In this document: in pieces, positions 1 to 10,647 of the stretch
Layout of the letters: the number at the start of each line of letters is the position of its first letter
Position numbering within the stretch: position 1 is the first letter of the stretch
From: Melampsora larici-populina 98AG31
Taxonomy: Eukaryota; Basidiomycota; Pucciniomycetes; Pucciniales; Melampsoraceae
DNA: 64,000 bases
Direction of reading: 5' to 3'
Assembly: GCF_000204055.1 (NCBI RefSeq)
Contig: NW_006768770.1
Coordinates: 722,195-786,194, forward strand
Notes under the pieces: model-generated
The model's input: only the letters and a program-made list of their open reading frames with translations
What the model was told of the DNA's origin: nothing
Database searches by the model: none
Program-made: the position numbers and the translations under genes

Positions 1-246
1 CCTCCTTTACCTGACGCTCAAGATCAAGCATCTTGGCTTGATCAACCTTGAGAGTCGTGAGCTAGATTTTTTGAAGACACAGGTTTGAAGGTATGAGTAC
101 GCTCGCCAGGATATACATGAAATTCTAACGCCCTCACCTCCTTTACCTGAAGGTCAAGATCAAGCAACTTGCTCTGATCACTTTTCAGAGTCGCGAGCTA
201 GAATTTTGGAAGACAGGGGTTAGAAGGTATAAACGCGCTTGCCAGG
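1..246 (-). repeat. Tandem exon-intron duplication, period about 136 bp
   Basis: The exons at 11-61 and 147-197 and the introns upstream of them are similar along their length. Both introns contain a variant of TGTCTATCCTGGC and both donors read CAG|GTAAAGGAGG. The array may continue to the left of the window. Confidence 0.75.
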
Positions 247-744
247 ATAGACATGTAAATTGACACTCACTTCTTCATTTACACGGTCAATGTGGGGGCC
301 GAGCTCCTTACGAACCTCCCGTGTAATCTTTCGGGCAGATATGTTGGATGGACTCTCCTTATCCTCGGCAAGTTTGCTTTCGAGAACGGATCGAGCTAAT
401 TCAAACTGAAAGGGGAGTTCAATTCATCAAGATATATAGCCACTAATATCGCGTAAACTCACCTCTTCTGCTTGGTCAATACATTCTTCTACATCATCTA
501 TGAGATCATCAACCTTAGTTTGAAGATGATCCAGTTGCGCTTGCATTTTCGAAGACGGTGAAGATAAACGTGGTCGATTTGCTTTGGGTACATCTATCCC
601 AGTTTGATGGCTGGTGGATGGGCGTTTTCGAGATGTGGAAAGACTGGCCTCAGGCTTTGGAGATACAGGCTCAGATTTTATAGAAGGGGAAGGCTTCTGA
701 GAATGGTCGCCTTTGGGGCTAGATTTTCTTGATCTTGTCTGCAT
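1..744 (-). CDS. Coiled-coil protein with duplicated small exons, 3' end outside the window
   Basis: I do not recognise the family. Four exons are visible: 744-463, 405-271, 197-147 and 61-11. All are phase 0 and bounded by clean GT/AG sites, and the gene runs off the left edge. The first 65 residues are basic and Ser/Pro-rich (starting MQTRSRKSSPKGDH) and look disordered. They are followed by heptad-like acidic helices (LDHLQTKVDDLIDDVEE; FELARSVLESKL). The last two visible exons are each 51 nt and encode similar 17-residue segments, LATLKSDQSKLLDLDLQ and LTTLKVDQAKMLDLERQ, so they arose by tandem exon duplication. The start is the first ATG of the open exon. An intracellular scaffold or tether is plausible, but that is inference from the coiled coil alone. 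Confidence 0.6.
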
Positions 745-1230
745 TGGCGGCCGAATTCTTCGATTTCGGAGTGACAGCGTAAAGTATCCGGTGAACAAGT
801 AGAAACCTGAGAGTCGAAGGAGGATTAATAAGATGCCAAGTTCATGTTACAGTTGAATTACCTACGGTACGAATCCCCACTTTCTCTTCCTTTGTCTGTG
901 GTCAAATTTTTCAACCAGGCCGGGAGAATGTCTAAGAAGAGCTGGTGTGTGAGACATCCCCACTTGCAAGACAATTGATTGGACCCGGGTGGCCGAGGCG
1001 ACTGCACAAGGAAATCTGAGATGAGGGGCTGTTCTTTTAATTTCTTACGTACCATACATACAATGTTGACTCGAAACTCGGTCGCCTTGGGGAAGTATTG
1101 ATGAATAAGATTGAAATGTGCTTTCGGTTGTCGACAAACGTGACCTCCCCGCCGGACCACATGCGGTCAGATATGTATCAAGTATTCATAAAGGGATCGA
1201 TGAATTTTATAGACTACCCTTTACAGACAT
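745..1230. other. Intergenic, one copy of the GTCGAC palindrome
   Basis: No convincing gene. The only recognisable feature is CGGTTGTCGACAAACG at 1125-1140, one of eleven copies of this palindrome in the window. It is followed by TGACCT, as in several other copies. Confidence 0.6.
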
Positions 1231-3324
1231 TAATGTCTGTAAAACATGAGTCTCTGTAAAAATACATTTTCCCCGGGCCAATGTTGAAATTTACAGCACT
1301 TCTTCGAAATCCTAATGTATGTAAACAAAGTAAGGCCAAAGCAAAATCGGAGGTAGCTGAAAAGGAGGTGACTTCAGAGTCAAAACCCGGTGAGTCAGGG
1401 TTACGAGCTTGTGCCAATTGATCCCGCTAAGAATGAAGTCAAGACGGAAGTCATTAGCCCAGAATCTGCGGTTAGTGGTACTGTAAGGAAGTCAAAGCGT
1501 AGGAAAGCTTAAAGGTTACATGATCAAGTTTTATGATTCCATTCCCTTGCTTCGGGGATATATACAAACTCAACTAAAGCACAAAAAAAGGTTCATGATA
1601 TGCCCGTTTATAACAATATCAATAATGTAAATAGCTTCTCTTTTTTCCTCTTCTTTCCTCCTCCTAATGGTTTCGATATTTTCGTTTATAATAATATCAT
1701 GTCAATATCCTCCCTCCCCTAAGTTCATCTTCAAATAACCTCCATTCTGTGTTGAATCTCGGTGAGAATCATGCATCATTGCTTGTACCTACAAACCTGG
1801 AGGTAGGGTATGCGCACGTCTTCCTCCTACCTCAAAAGTACCAAATTTATGAGTAAAATGTGCGAGAGAGAATGACATGACAATAAACTTACGAGACACG
1901 TCTTGCACCACTTGAGCCCATCCATTCCCAGCAATACTATTACCAGCCACACTGGACTCTTGACTGGCCTCCGCGGCTATGGAGACATTTGTTATCAGCC
2001 ATCCAGGGTCGATTGAGATATATGATAAATTGATCAACTTACACGGCCCATCCACGGTAAAAGATCGGGAGAGATCTTGACCGTCTTGGGGGCCTTCATG
2101 AATTGTGGTCGAACCTTCACGACTGACGATGCTCCCGTGTTCAGTAGCCTCGGTGGCTACCGTGACTGCTTGACTCGCCATAGAGGCTATGGAATGGAGG
2201 TGTCATTCAATGTGTCATTCAAAGGTGATAAAGGGTTGTTGTGAAAAGGAGAATGTACCTGCCGCCTCGATGGAGTCGAGGAGATCGAGCTCTTCCGAAG
2301 ACAATGTGATTGGAGCTTCGATCGCTGTGTAATCCTGGTAAGTCAGCCCAGTGCAATTTTTCCCACGTAGAGAGGTCAACTGACCTTCTTCGAATTCAGC
2401 GGCAAGAGCAGCTTCAGCGGCAAGAGCAGGGCAAGAGCAGCTTCAGCGGCGAGAGCTTCGTCGGTCATGCGTAACATGGCCACGGTGTACATCTTCCCAT
2501 TGCTCGCTCGACGCCAATCGTTGAAATCGGGTTGATGAGGGAATGGATTAGTGCTGATGCATCCAGTGGTGATGCGACTGTGGCCGAGCTCGCCGCAGCG
2601 AAAGCATTGGTCCAATCCGGCATGAATGCCTGGATGGGATCTTTCGTTGAGGGTCCAATGAAAGATTTCCGATTTTGAGCGGGGTGATAGGCTGTTGAAC
2701 CAGGCGAGCTCTTCAGGGGTGGGGTTTTCCCACCATCTAGGACGCATTGGCATGATGTTGTTGATGATGCTCACTAAAGTAATGGAGAGCGTCGATAAAG
2801 TAATGGAGAGCGTTGATTGAGTTGATTGACTTGAAATGATCTGAAGGACGCTTCTCGAACAAGTCATCCCGTTAGGATATCGCGTCTTAATGATATCGTA
2901 ACGGTCTTGATATCCTAAGTCCGAAAAGGTGTACTCCTTTGACTTTCGGTTTGGACATATCATGCTCGGAAGATGAGCTGTAAATTTTGATATCACCCCC
3001 GTGAGGAATATATTTGCAGACACACTTTTTTGCGAAACAAAAAGGATGTAATGGAATAGCCGTAAATTTGCATAATGAAAGGACATTATCGACTTTTACG
3101 CAACTGTTTTTCTGGCAGACAATAACGCCTGCAAGAATTAAGAAATAAGCATCGCAAATTTCTACTTTGAACACCCTGCGGAGAATTTTGCAGTCGATAT
3201 GTTACAACGCTTTCCCCTTGCGATCATTCCATTTTGGAGAATGTCTGTAAAATTCATCATTTCCCCGGAGATTGTTGATTTTTACAGACATCGCGATTCA
3301 CAGACATTATTGTCTGTAAATTTC
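1231..3324. mobile_element. Terminal-inverted-repeat element carrying a zinc-knuckle gene
   Basis: The left end (about 1231-1330) and the right end (about 3235-3324) are imperfect inverted copies over roughly 90 bp. Both contain TTTACAGACA, a 16-bp palindrome (CAGACATTAATGTCTG on the left, CAGACATTATTGTCTG on the right), a second CTGTAAAAAT block and a CCCCGG block, in mirrored order. The zinc-knuckle gene at 1769-2753 lies inside. No transposase is visible, so the element is probably non-autonomous. I could not identify a convincing target-site duplication, so the outer boundaries are approximate. Near the left end, at about 1396-1512 on the plus strand, there is a short Lys-rich open segment ending in a stop that may be a captured gene fragment. 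Confidence 0.6.
1769..2753 (-). CDS. CCHC-type zinc-knuckle protein in a TIR element
   Basis: Exons 2753-2385, 2334-2259, 2186-2043 and 1976-1893 join in frame. A last short exon to about 1769 is less certain. The first exon holds a zinc knuckle with the spacing C-x2-C-x4-H-x5-C (DQCFRCGELGHS...C), preceded by an aromatic block (RPRWWENP...) and followed by the signature DWRRASNGKMY. Two other ORFs in the window, near 12400 and 19600, share this arrangement. Zinc knuckles of this kind usually bind single-stranded nucleic acid. The region after the knuckle contains a short Ala/Leu repeat (2400-2455) created by a small internal duplication that also shifts the predicted frame. The role is unknown; being inside an inverted-repeat element suggests a transposon accessory gene or a captured host gene. 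Confidence 0.55.
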
Positions 3325-3861
3325 TCGGGCCCCTTAAATAAAAGCTGAGAATAAAAGAAAAGTTCCACAGCATTAATCGGGTTTTACCACCGGTGGGTTT
3401 TACACCGGATCTACATTGGAGAGTCATTTCGGGCGGCAGGAAGGCGAAAACTGAAAGCTTCTGAAAGTATTTGAAATTTCTGGAGATAGTGCGAAATATA
3501 CGGTATTGTAAGGGAATTAAGTGAATTGACGCAGAGGAAACAAAGTACTAGGCTAGTCAGAATTCTGCGCTACCTGAAATCCACGTAAATTAAAATAATG
3601 TACGACTTTGCCCATATACTTGTATTTTCATTTCGTCATAGAGGTCTTTACACTTTTTGACGTTGTGAAGAGCCGGAACCCCAAACTTAAAGAAGGGGAA
3701 GCATCAAAAAGATAAGATGGAAGCGGCGAAGACGTAACACACGCATGTATCGAACTCTTTGCTCCGACTAGATGGCCGATCTCTCCAAGGTAGACTAGTC
3801 CTTCTCTTTTTAACTTGTTTAGATAGTGTTTGATGCAATATATGCCTAATGCACTTTAAAT
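3325..3861. other. Intergenic
   Basis: No supported gene. A homopolymer A tract (about 3858-3875) directly precedes the pseudogene that follows. Confidence 0.5.
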
Positions 3862-4400
3862 AAAAAAAAAAAAAAAGAACGAGCCGAGGCATTTCAACGC
3901 GTTAAGAGGAACCTTGAAAACGGATTCTTCCATAATCTTGCGACATCTATTGCTGGATTCGTAGAGGACTACAAGTTTTTAAATACTCACGAGCTTGATT
4001 CCATCTTAGATGCCATCTATCTTAGGATGAAGTCGCCGACATCTGCTCCAGCCTCTCCAAGTGTCTAAATGTGGTGTCATACAGTCAAATGCTTCTACGC
4101 TCACGTGACCCTGAAGTGATTTCTCATTCAGAGCTTATCAAGAGACAACTCGAGATCTCGGAAGCTAAATACGAACGCTATGGCAACAATTCCGCAAGGA
4201 GGTTTCGAAGCTTTGGGCAATTTGGTCAGAGGAGACGTGAGTTGCTGATCTGACAACGTAAATTAACTATATGGCCATAGTTAATGGCGCTGACTGGGAA
4301 TCAACAATACCTCTGTGTCAACCTAGTACACGCACCTGTGACTTCGAGGATGCCCAAGGTGGAATCGCGCCTGACACTACTACATCAGTCTCCAATTAGG
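3862..4400 (+). pseudogene. Broken copy of the gene at 9964-10647
   Basis: Conceptual translation matches the intact gene in collinear blocks: EDYKFLNTHELDSI against EKYKFLNTLELGAI, YSQMLLRSRDPEVISH against YCKMLLRSTDPDVIRH, KLWAIWSEET against NLWALLSEET, and after the shared intron position TRTCDFEDA against KRTCDYEDA. The blocks are in different frames and separated by at least one stop (near 4065) and a frameshift (about 4160-4220), so the copy cannot encode the full protein. The 5' part of the gene is missing and is replaced by a poly-A tract. The retained intron argues against retroposition. Confidence 0.75.
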
Positions 4401-5217
4401 GTTGATGGATACCTCAGTAAGTGAATATGCTTTCGTATAACCTCATAAAACGTCTTTTTGGAAAATCCTTGAGGGGCATGTCAGTCAGCTGACATTCTCT
4501 ACAACCTTATTGCCGTATCTTTCGATTGATCTACACAAGTAAATGGCATCATATTTTTACAAGGAATGAAGATACCCTATTGACGGTCCTGATAGACTGA
4601 GGCAGTCCAAGATAACGAACATACTGTTGCGCTGTGGTGATTTAGACTTAAGTGCTGATAAGTAAAGATGAAATATAAACACGCGTTTTTTTATCTTATA
4701 TAGTGCGCATGAGCCAGAACCGAGATGACCTCTAGAGAGAGAAGTTATGGCGCATAAGGAGATAGCAATAGTACTCAGAGCTAAAAACTATATGGACCGT
4801 AGGAATTTGACTTTGTCTGAAAAAAGACTCGACATGGTTGGTTAAGGCTGCTCTCGGATTTACGACGTGGTTGGTTCACAGTGACCGAAATGGTTAAATA
4901 TCGCAGATGCCATTTCGCAACTTGCAAACACACAGATTAGGTTTTTGAGAAGGTCTCTTCTCCAACATAATTATAAACATTATATATAGCCACAAATAAG
5001 CATCCTATGAATGGAAGAGGATTTCAAAACCTCATCTCAGATATCAAGAAGCAAGCTGCTCCATTAATTGATAAGAATGTAATCTTGCTGATCTCTTGCA
5101 ACTGATATGATATCCGTCACATACATAGGGAAGATCACAAGGGCAAGCAAAACTGTAAGAGCATCTAAGAATTTGAGTTTTACTTTCCCAGTCCAGCTTC
5201 ATGATACAAAGCGCAGT
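4401..5217. other. Intergenic, no recognisable feature
   Basis: AT-rich sequence with only short fortuitous reading frames. I see nothing further in it. Confidence 0.5.
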
Positions 5218-6422
5218 TCATACATATCGACTCCTTTGCTGCATAAGATAAACACCGGCGTATTTGGTATACAAGTCATTCAGTTGGACAAGCAAATATA
5301 AGTTAACCGCTATAAGTAAAGCAACTGCGACCCAAACAAACGCGAGGTGAGACGTCTTGAGTGAAGTGACATTGATTTGTTGAATCGAAGTCGTTTCCTT
5401 TATCTCAGCGGGCAATCTGTGAGTGCATGGTGTGTGGAGACATGTTGAAAGTGTTGAATTCATAAGCTCCATTGCCGTCAGAGTTTCTTCACGTTCAGCT
5501 GAAGCACGGGCACGGTCCTCTGACGCACCGAAATGGAACCAGCCTGCCATCAGTTATGTGGTTTCTGAAAGTCAATGATTGAAGATTACCCTGAGCATCC
5601 TGTAAGAGCTCCAAAACCTCATGTTTTGAACTCGACCAGTCCCTTTCGTGTAGCAGCACCAGTTGTATGAGGGTCTCGTCACGCTCTGTTGGCAATACCT
5701 TGTCAGCTGCATGAATAGATACTCAAGAATGAATCCCATTTCTGAATCACCCTTGACATTCTTCAACCAAGACCGGATATGTTTGTGAAAAGTGGCCAGG
5801 TCCGTCAATAATCTGGGCATGTCATCGCCAGCGGTTGTATCAATTCGGCATCTTTGTGGCTTTGACTCGTGTTTGAAACTTGTGCAGTGCGCTGATAACT
5901 CAAGAATAGATTCAGATAGCCGAAAAGGTCTGTAATAAGAGATTTTGACTCACCTGTTATCATTCTCATGCTAGCTTTCACCTGTGAATCAGCAAAGGAA
6001 CATGCTTGAAAATGGTCCTCAAGTTCCCCTCGCAGGTCGTTCATATTGAGTTCCATCGCTCCTATCCTTTTGTTGATTTTTGAGTCATATTTAACAGTAC
6101 TACGCAAACTTTCCAACTGCATCTGTATCTCACGTATCTGGTGAACCATACTTTCACTCTTTCGAATGCCGGATTCTCCAATGATGGCAACCTCCTGCTT
6201 CAAAGAGGTCATTTCCTCCAAAACAGCTTCCATCCCCATTCCTGAAAGTTTTTCTATCTCCGATAATCCCTCGGCCAGCTTGGTGACTTGACCGACAAGT
6301 CTCTCATAATCTTCTGGGGTTCTGCAGAGCTCTTCCGGCGAAATGGAGGTTGAAGGCGAAAATCGGGGGTACCTCGGTGGCTTTGGCCTGTTGAAGTCGA
6401 GATAGTTCTGGTTGCCTGACAT
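5218..6422 (-). CDS. Coiled-coil protein with C-terminal transmembrane anchor
   Basis: Four exons (6422-5954, 5891-5751, 5706-5590, 5498-5218) join in phase to give a 335-residue protein. It begins MSGNQNYLDFNRPKPP and continues with long heptad-rich helices (EAVLEEMTSLKQEVAI; IREIQMQLESLRSTV), predicted to form a coiled coil over roughly residues 50-150. Exons 3 and 4 encode related segments (ERDETLIQLVLLHE and EREETLTAMELMNS), a further case of exon duplication. About 25 residues before the last 20 lies a single hydrophobic span, HLAFVWVAVALLIAVNLYLL, typical of a tail anchor facing the cytosol. No signal peptide is seen. Family and partner are unknown; organelle tethering or scaffolding is inference. 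The start is the first ATG of the open exon. Confidence 0.7.
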
Positions 6423-7945
6423 TTTTCGGTATTGGGCGGGATGAAAAGTGTCGGTAATGGATCTCTGATTCTCAATATATTGGAAGGGCGAGACTAAGGA
6501 TCTACACATGTAGGAATCTTTACGAGTGGGTTGTAAAGGTGATTCTCACTAACTCCGTTGTTTCTCTCCTCTTCTTCCAAGCCCTCTGAACAACAATCTC
6601 ATTTGGATCATCCTAACCAAACAATAGACAGATACTGCTCGTCCAAAGCCATGAGCGTATGCTCAAATACAATCACTACTGCCATACCGGGGAGGTCAGG
6701 ATGAACATTGAGAGGGGTGGACAGTTAATTGGTTATATATTTCCATTCATGGCAAAAAGTACCCAGCTACGTATAAGATGACCAATAAAGCTTGAAGCCC
6801 TTTCTTGCACAGATTTTTTGGCGCCATTATCTCAAACGAGATCTCAAACTGCTTGTGTAACGTTACGCAGTAACTGTCCCAGGCCGTCGTTAACCTTGAG
6901 TTCCCAGAAATGATGCTGATTGGCCACAAATCGTGACTCTCGGGGATCTGATCATCAATCCAAATCCACATCAAAATCGCCAGCAATAGACCGGATACAG
7001 CGAGACGGAAATATTTTAGAACACAAAATTTCACTACCCGGGAGAAGTAAGCGCTACTGCCTTCAAATCTTGTTGAACATAATGAGACTTACATCTGTGT
7101 TTGGATGTATCCAGGCAATCGACCGTTTTATGGACTCGCAAGCTGTCAGTTTCCTCTATGTTATACCATTTTGTGCAGCAGATGGCAAGAGAGTCACAGG
7201 AACGTTGTCGGTTTGATTAATATTGATCAGATCTGTCTTGCTGATGTCAAAATTCGAGAACTGACCATGTTGAGTGTCTTTGCCAACTTTGGGTGGGGCC
7301 TTCAGTTCTGTCATGTCGAATGCTTTATTGGTTGCTAAGATGGGAGAAAAGTGCACTTGAAGCTGTGGTTAACCGAAGAGGTTGAGAGGCCTGGTCATCA
7401 ATTGGGTAAGAGCCTTAGTCAGTGGGAAAGTTGAGCTGGAGCGAGAAGTGAAGAAGATACCAGAAACGCGTCCGAAGCGATAAAGGCACTGTAATGCAAA
7501 TCTCCAGAACTCCCTAGGATCGTTTCACCTGAGGCATAAAGGTCTTCCTTTGATTAATCCATTCTGAGATCCTTAGATCCCCACCGGAGATTTGAATCAA
7601 CTTGATCATTTACTCATCTCAAGTATTGACTCATCTTGATATGTAATTGGCTCATGGGCTCATCAAAAGAAGCTGAAAACTGTCAAGCGCTAAGGACTAC
7701 CGCCAAGTGCTAAGCCGCCTGTTATATTGCTCATTCAGACGTTCACAATCAAACAGAATTAAAGTCGGTCTCTCCCCATGTGATTGCCACCCAACTTGTC
7801 GTTCAATAATCTTCATTACAACCCTCTTCGACGCATCTTTTGATTTTTCTGCAGTTTGCATTCTCCCTACCTCCTTCATACTGAAAACATACATACCATA
7901 ACTGTACTAGACTTTATATTGACGGCTCGATTGGTGAAGGAAGAG
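6423..7945. other. Mostly intergenic, with one doubtful membrane ORF
   Basis: A minus-strand frame at 7034-6747 has two hydrophobic stretches (LAVSGLLLAILMWIWI and LLVILYVAGYFL). It has no ATG of its own, and I could not connect it to an upstream exon in phase. It may be the 3' exon of an unrecognised gene or a remnant. The rest shows no supported feature. Confidence 0.35.
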
Positions 7946-8759
7946 ATGGCCCCAGAGTCTTCAAGCTATTCAAGCGCCGGCGCCTCTGTTGCCACCGTGA
8001 AGCCCACGAGGGAATCAACATATGTTCATCGTAATGTTCTATCAGGGGCTAGTTTAGAAACTAGTGGAAAACTGAAAGGTAAATATCCTTCTCCCCTCAT
8101 TTTATGTGTGACTAAATGTTTGTCCCCACAGAATTTGTTATCGACTCAATTAAACAAGAGACTTCCACTTATTACGCTCTCCTGAAGCATTCACGCGCGG
8201 AGCTATCCTATCTACGCACACAAGTTGAAACAGAAACTAGTGACAATACCAGTAAGATGCACTTTTAAATGCCTCATCTTCCCTGCTGACGAGTTCCAGA
8301 ACTCAGGGCTGATCTTTGCTTACCCCTTAGAGAATTGGAGAACAGTCTCTCAAAAAGTCGATGAAAATGTTCGTGATGCCGAGCAAACGAGAGAACAGTT
8401 AGAAATCTTGGAGAAAAGATATTCGCGCACTGTTACTACTGTTGAACACCTTTTCGAAGATCTTCAATATTTCCAACGTCTAGGGCGTGAAAACCTTTGT
8501 CTCATGCAAGAAAAGTATCTTATTCTTCACGAAACTCTTCAAGACCTTGAAGTACAGTACTCAAGGCTTGAGTACAAGTTTGGTATGTGTCATGTGGAGT
8601 TCTTCCTTGTTAAATTTACCCAGCGCGCTGAAAATTCGATCCACTTATCTGCTCTTCCTAGCCTATTCCATCGACTTGGAAGGCCTTCATTTCTACTACG
8701 TAGTTATTTGCTGGATGTGCTGTCAAGTCCTTTCTTTTTTTGGCATGATTGGATGGTGA
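7946..8759 (+). CDS. Small coiled-coil protein with C-terminal membrane segment
   Basis: Exons 7946-8078, 8132-8251, 8331-8582 and 8662-8759 join in phase to give 200 residues. A Ser/Thr-rich N-terminus (MAPESSSYSSAGASV) is followed by charged helices with heptad spacing (VDENVRDAEQTREQLEILE; ILHETLQDLEVQYSRLEY). The final exon encodes a hydrophobic end, FYYVVICWMCCQVLSFFGMIGW split here as FYYVVICWMCCQ then VLSFFGMIGW, which reads as a tail anchor. The layout parallels the minus-strand protein at 5218-6422 though the sequences are not clearly related. The acceptor at 8330 was chosen because the alternative at about 8299 runs into a stop. Function unknown. Confidence 0.65.
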
Positions 8760-9963
8760 ATCATATTGAATTTACTATGATCGTACCACTTCACAATTTA
8801 TCGAATTTCTTTGCGCGTAATATACTCAAGTACCTATGCATGTAATAGGTACATGTTATTCAAAGCGGAGAGTAGTCAAAAATTTTTGAAGTGTTTTGGA
8901 ATATACCGAGGTGATAAGAATAATTTTGATCGATGGTTGATCATAGGACAAAACTCGAAACTTGCAGACCCATATTCCACCTCCAAAAACCCCCACTGAC
9001 ATCACACCTTTGAACCCCTTCAAACCGCAATATGTATTCACTAAGTCTGAAATTTTCAATTCTTGAGTCGCACTCAAACACATAAGCACAGCATTATGGT
9101 TTATTACAATTGCTTTTCACACATTCCCCAGTCGTGTCGTAGTGCCCACGGCTGTCGACAACCGGGACCTCCCAAAAGTTCGCACATTAGCGGCTCTAAT
9201 CTAGACCTCAGCCTCCCGCTATGAATAAATTGAATAACCAGCAGATTACTTGGAGCGGAAGTGAAAGCAAACAATTCATGCATTGCATCTTCCAAAACTT
9301 TGTGTAAGAGTGAGAATAAGACACCTGAATTAATACCTGAATTTAAGGATTAAAAGTGTTTTTGAAGGGTGAAGACAACGAGCTACGGAAAAAAGTCGAT
9401 TATGAAAAAGGTCCGAAATACCAAGAAGCATATGACTGACCGTACAAAACTCGACTTTGCGTCATCTTCATCAGTATGAGTCTTCTGAAAAGGGTAGCCG
9501 AAATCATTTGCGCACATACCTTCAAACACGCAAGGGTTGAATCAATTGCAGCGGTCGTTGTTTGCTGATAGCAAAACCGTTGATGGTCGGTGAAAGCAAA
9601 AACGGCGATAGCGTGGTCCGTATGTATGTTGGTCAGTGGGACGAGTGTATGTATGTGGGTCCGTGGGGAAACAGGTGAAATAATGTTTAGTAAGATACAT
9701 AATCCTTCTTTGAAGGGGCTTGAAGTGGTATGTGCAGGCGAGGACTAACCTACATACGTGTACTCTGCACCCTTGCAAGTCATCAGACGGTGGTTTTCCT
9801 CATCGGAGAAGTTGAGTCCTTTCCAAACTATCCTGACTTGGAAAACCATCATTTCGACCATTTCGCGCCCGATTCCAATCCATAAGTGCGTCTGGTGCTC
9901 TCCTACCTCAATTCTTATATATGCTGATTGCTGATTTTATCGTCGAGGTATCAGGAAGTGATA
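8760..9963. other. Intergenic with one palindrome-bearing repeat
   Basis: The segment 9119-9180 is nearly identical to 14585-14645 and contains the palindrome CGGCTGTCGACAACCG at 9149-9164. A G/T-rich stretch at 9600-9670 is low complexity. No gene is supported. Confidence 0.5.
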
Positions 9964-10647
9964 ATGCTCCCACCTTTTCTACCTGATGACGTCAGCGGCC
10001 TCATGCCCGAGTTGCGAGAATTAGCTGTTCACCATCGAAGGCCAGAGTCATTACTGTCGAGGGGTAATCCGGATGACCGTGCCAGCGATTTCAGAATTTT
10101 CGTTCAAGGTACTCTCAAGCGTTACCAGATGTTCCACATCAAGGATGCCGTTGCGACCCACATAGAAAAATACAAATTTCTAAACACCTTGGAGCTTGGC
10201 GCGATAGAACACGCGGCTTACATGGTAGAAGATGTCCTTCTCAACATCGTCGCCAAGGTCCACGACACTGAAAAGGTGATGTCGTACTGCAAGATGCTGT
10301 TGCGTTCGACGGACCCCGATGTGATTCGTCACCGTAATCTATACAAGAGGCAAATCGAAGAGTCACAAGAACAGCACAAAATCATGAAGGAAACACAGAA
10401 ACGTTACTACAAGGATGCCGCGAACCTCTGGGCCCTATTATCAGAGGAGACGTGAGTATCTGACGTGATAACATCGAAAGGGGTGAAATTTCATGAGATA
10501 TGCTAACTTACAAACATTATAACTTCTTATCTTGGCCTATTCAAACCCAGTAAACGTACTTGTGACTACGAGGATGCGGTTGCCGCTGGGCGCGTGCCAG
10601 AACCCGCCGAAAACGAGCCTGATGCAGCTGGACAGGCAGAACAGTGA
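9964..10647 (+). CDS. Conserved hypothetical protein, 194 aa, intact member of a local pair
   Basis: Two exons (9964-10451 and 10551-10647) join in phase. The protein starts MLPPFLPDDVSGLMPEL, is predicted largely helical and soluble, has no signal peptide or membrane span, and ends in a Glu/Ala-rich tail. A degraded copy with the same intron position lies at 3862-4400, so the gene duplicated within this locus. Downstream at about 10648-10720 the exon-end and intron sequence (GGAGACGTGAGTACCTGA) is repeated, suggesting a small tandem duplication at the 3' end. I do not recognise the family and see no catalytic motif. An upstream in-frame extension to 9928 lacks an ATG and was not used. Confidence 0.65.

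Noticed and set aside
3704..3892. Possible tRNA-like segment near 3750-3800
   Set aside because: No cloverleaf, anticodon stem or intact T-loop could be drawn. I found no tRNA elsewhere either.
7156..7901. Several overlapping short frames on both strands
   Set aside because: None has supporting splice structure, domain or repeat copy; they appear to be chance frames.
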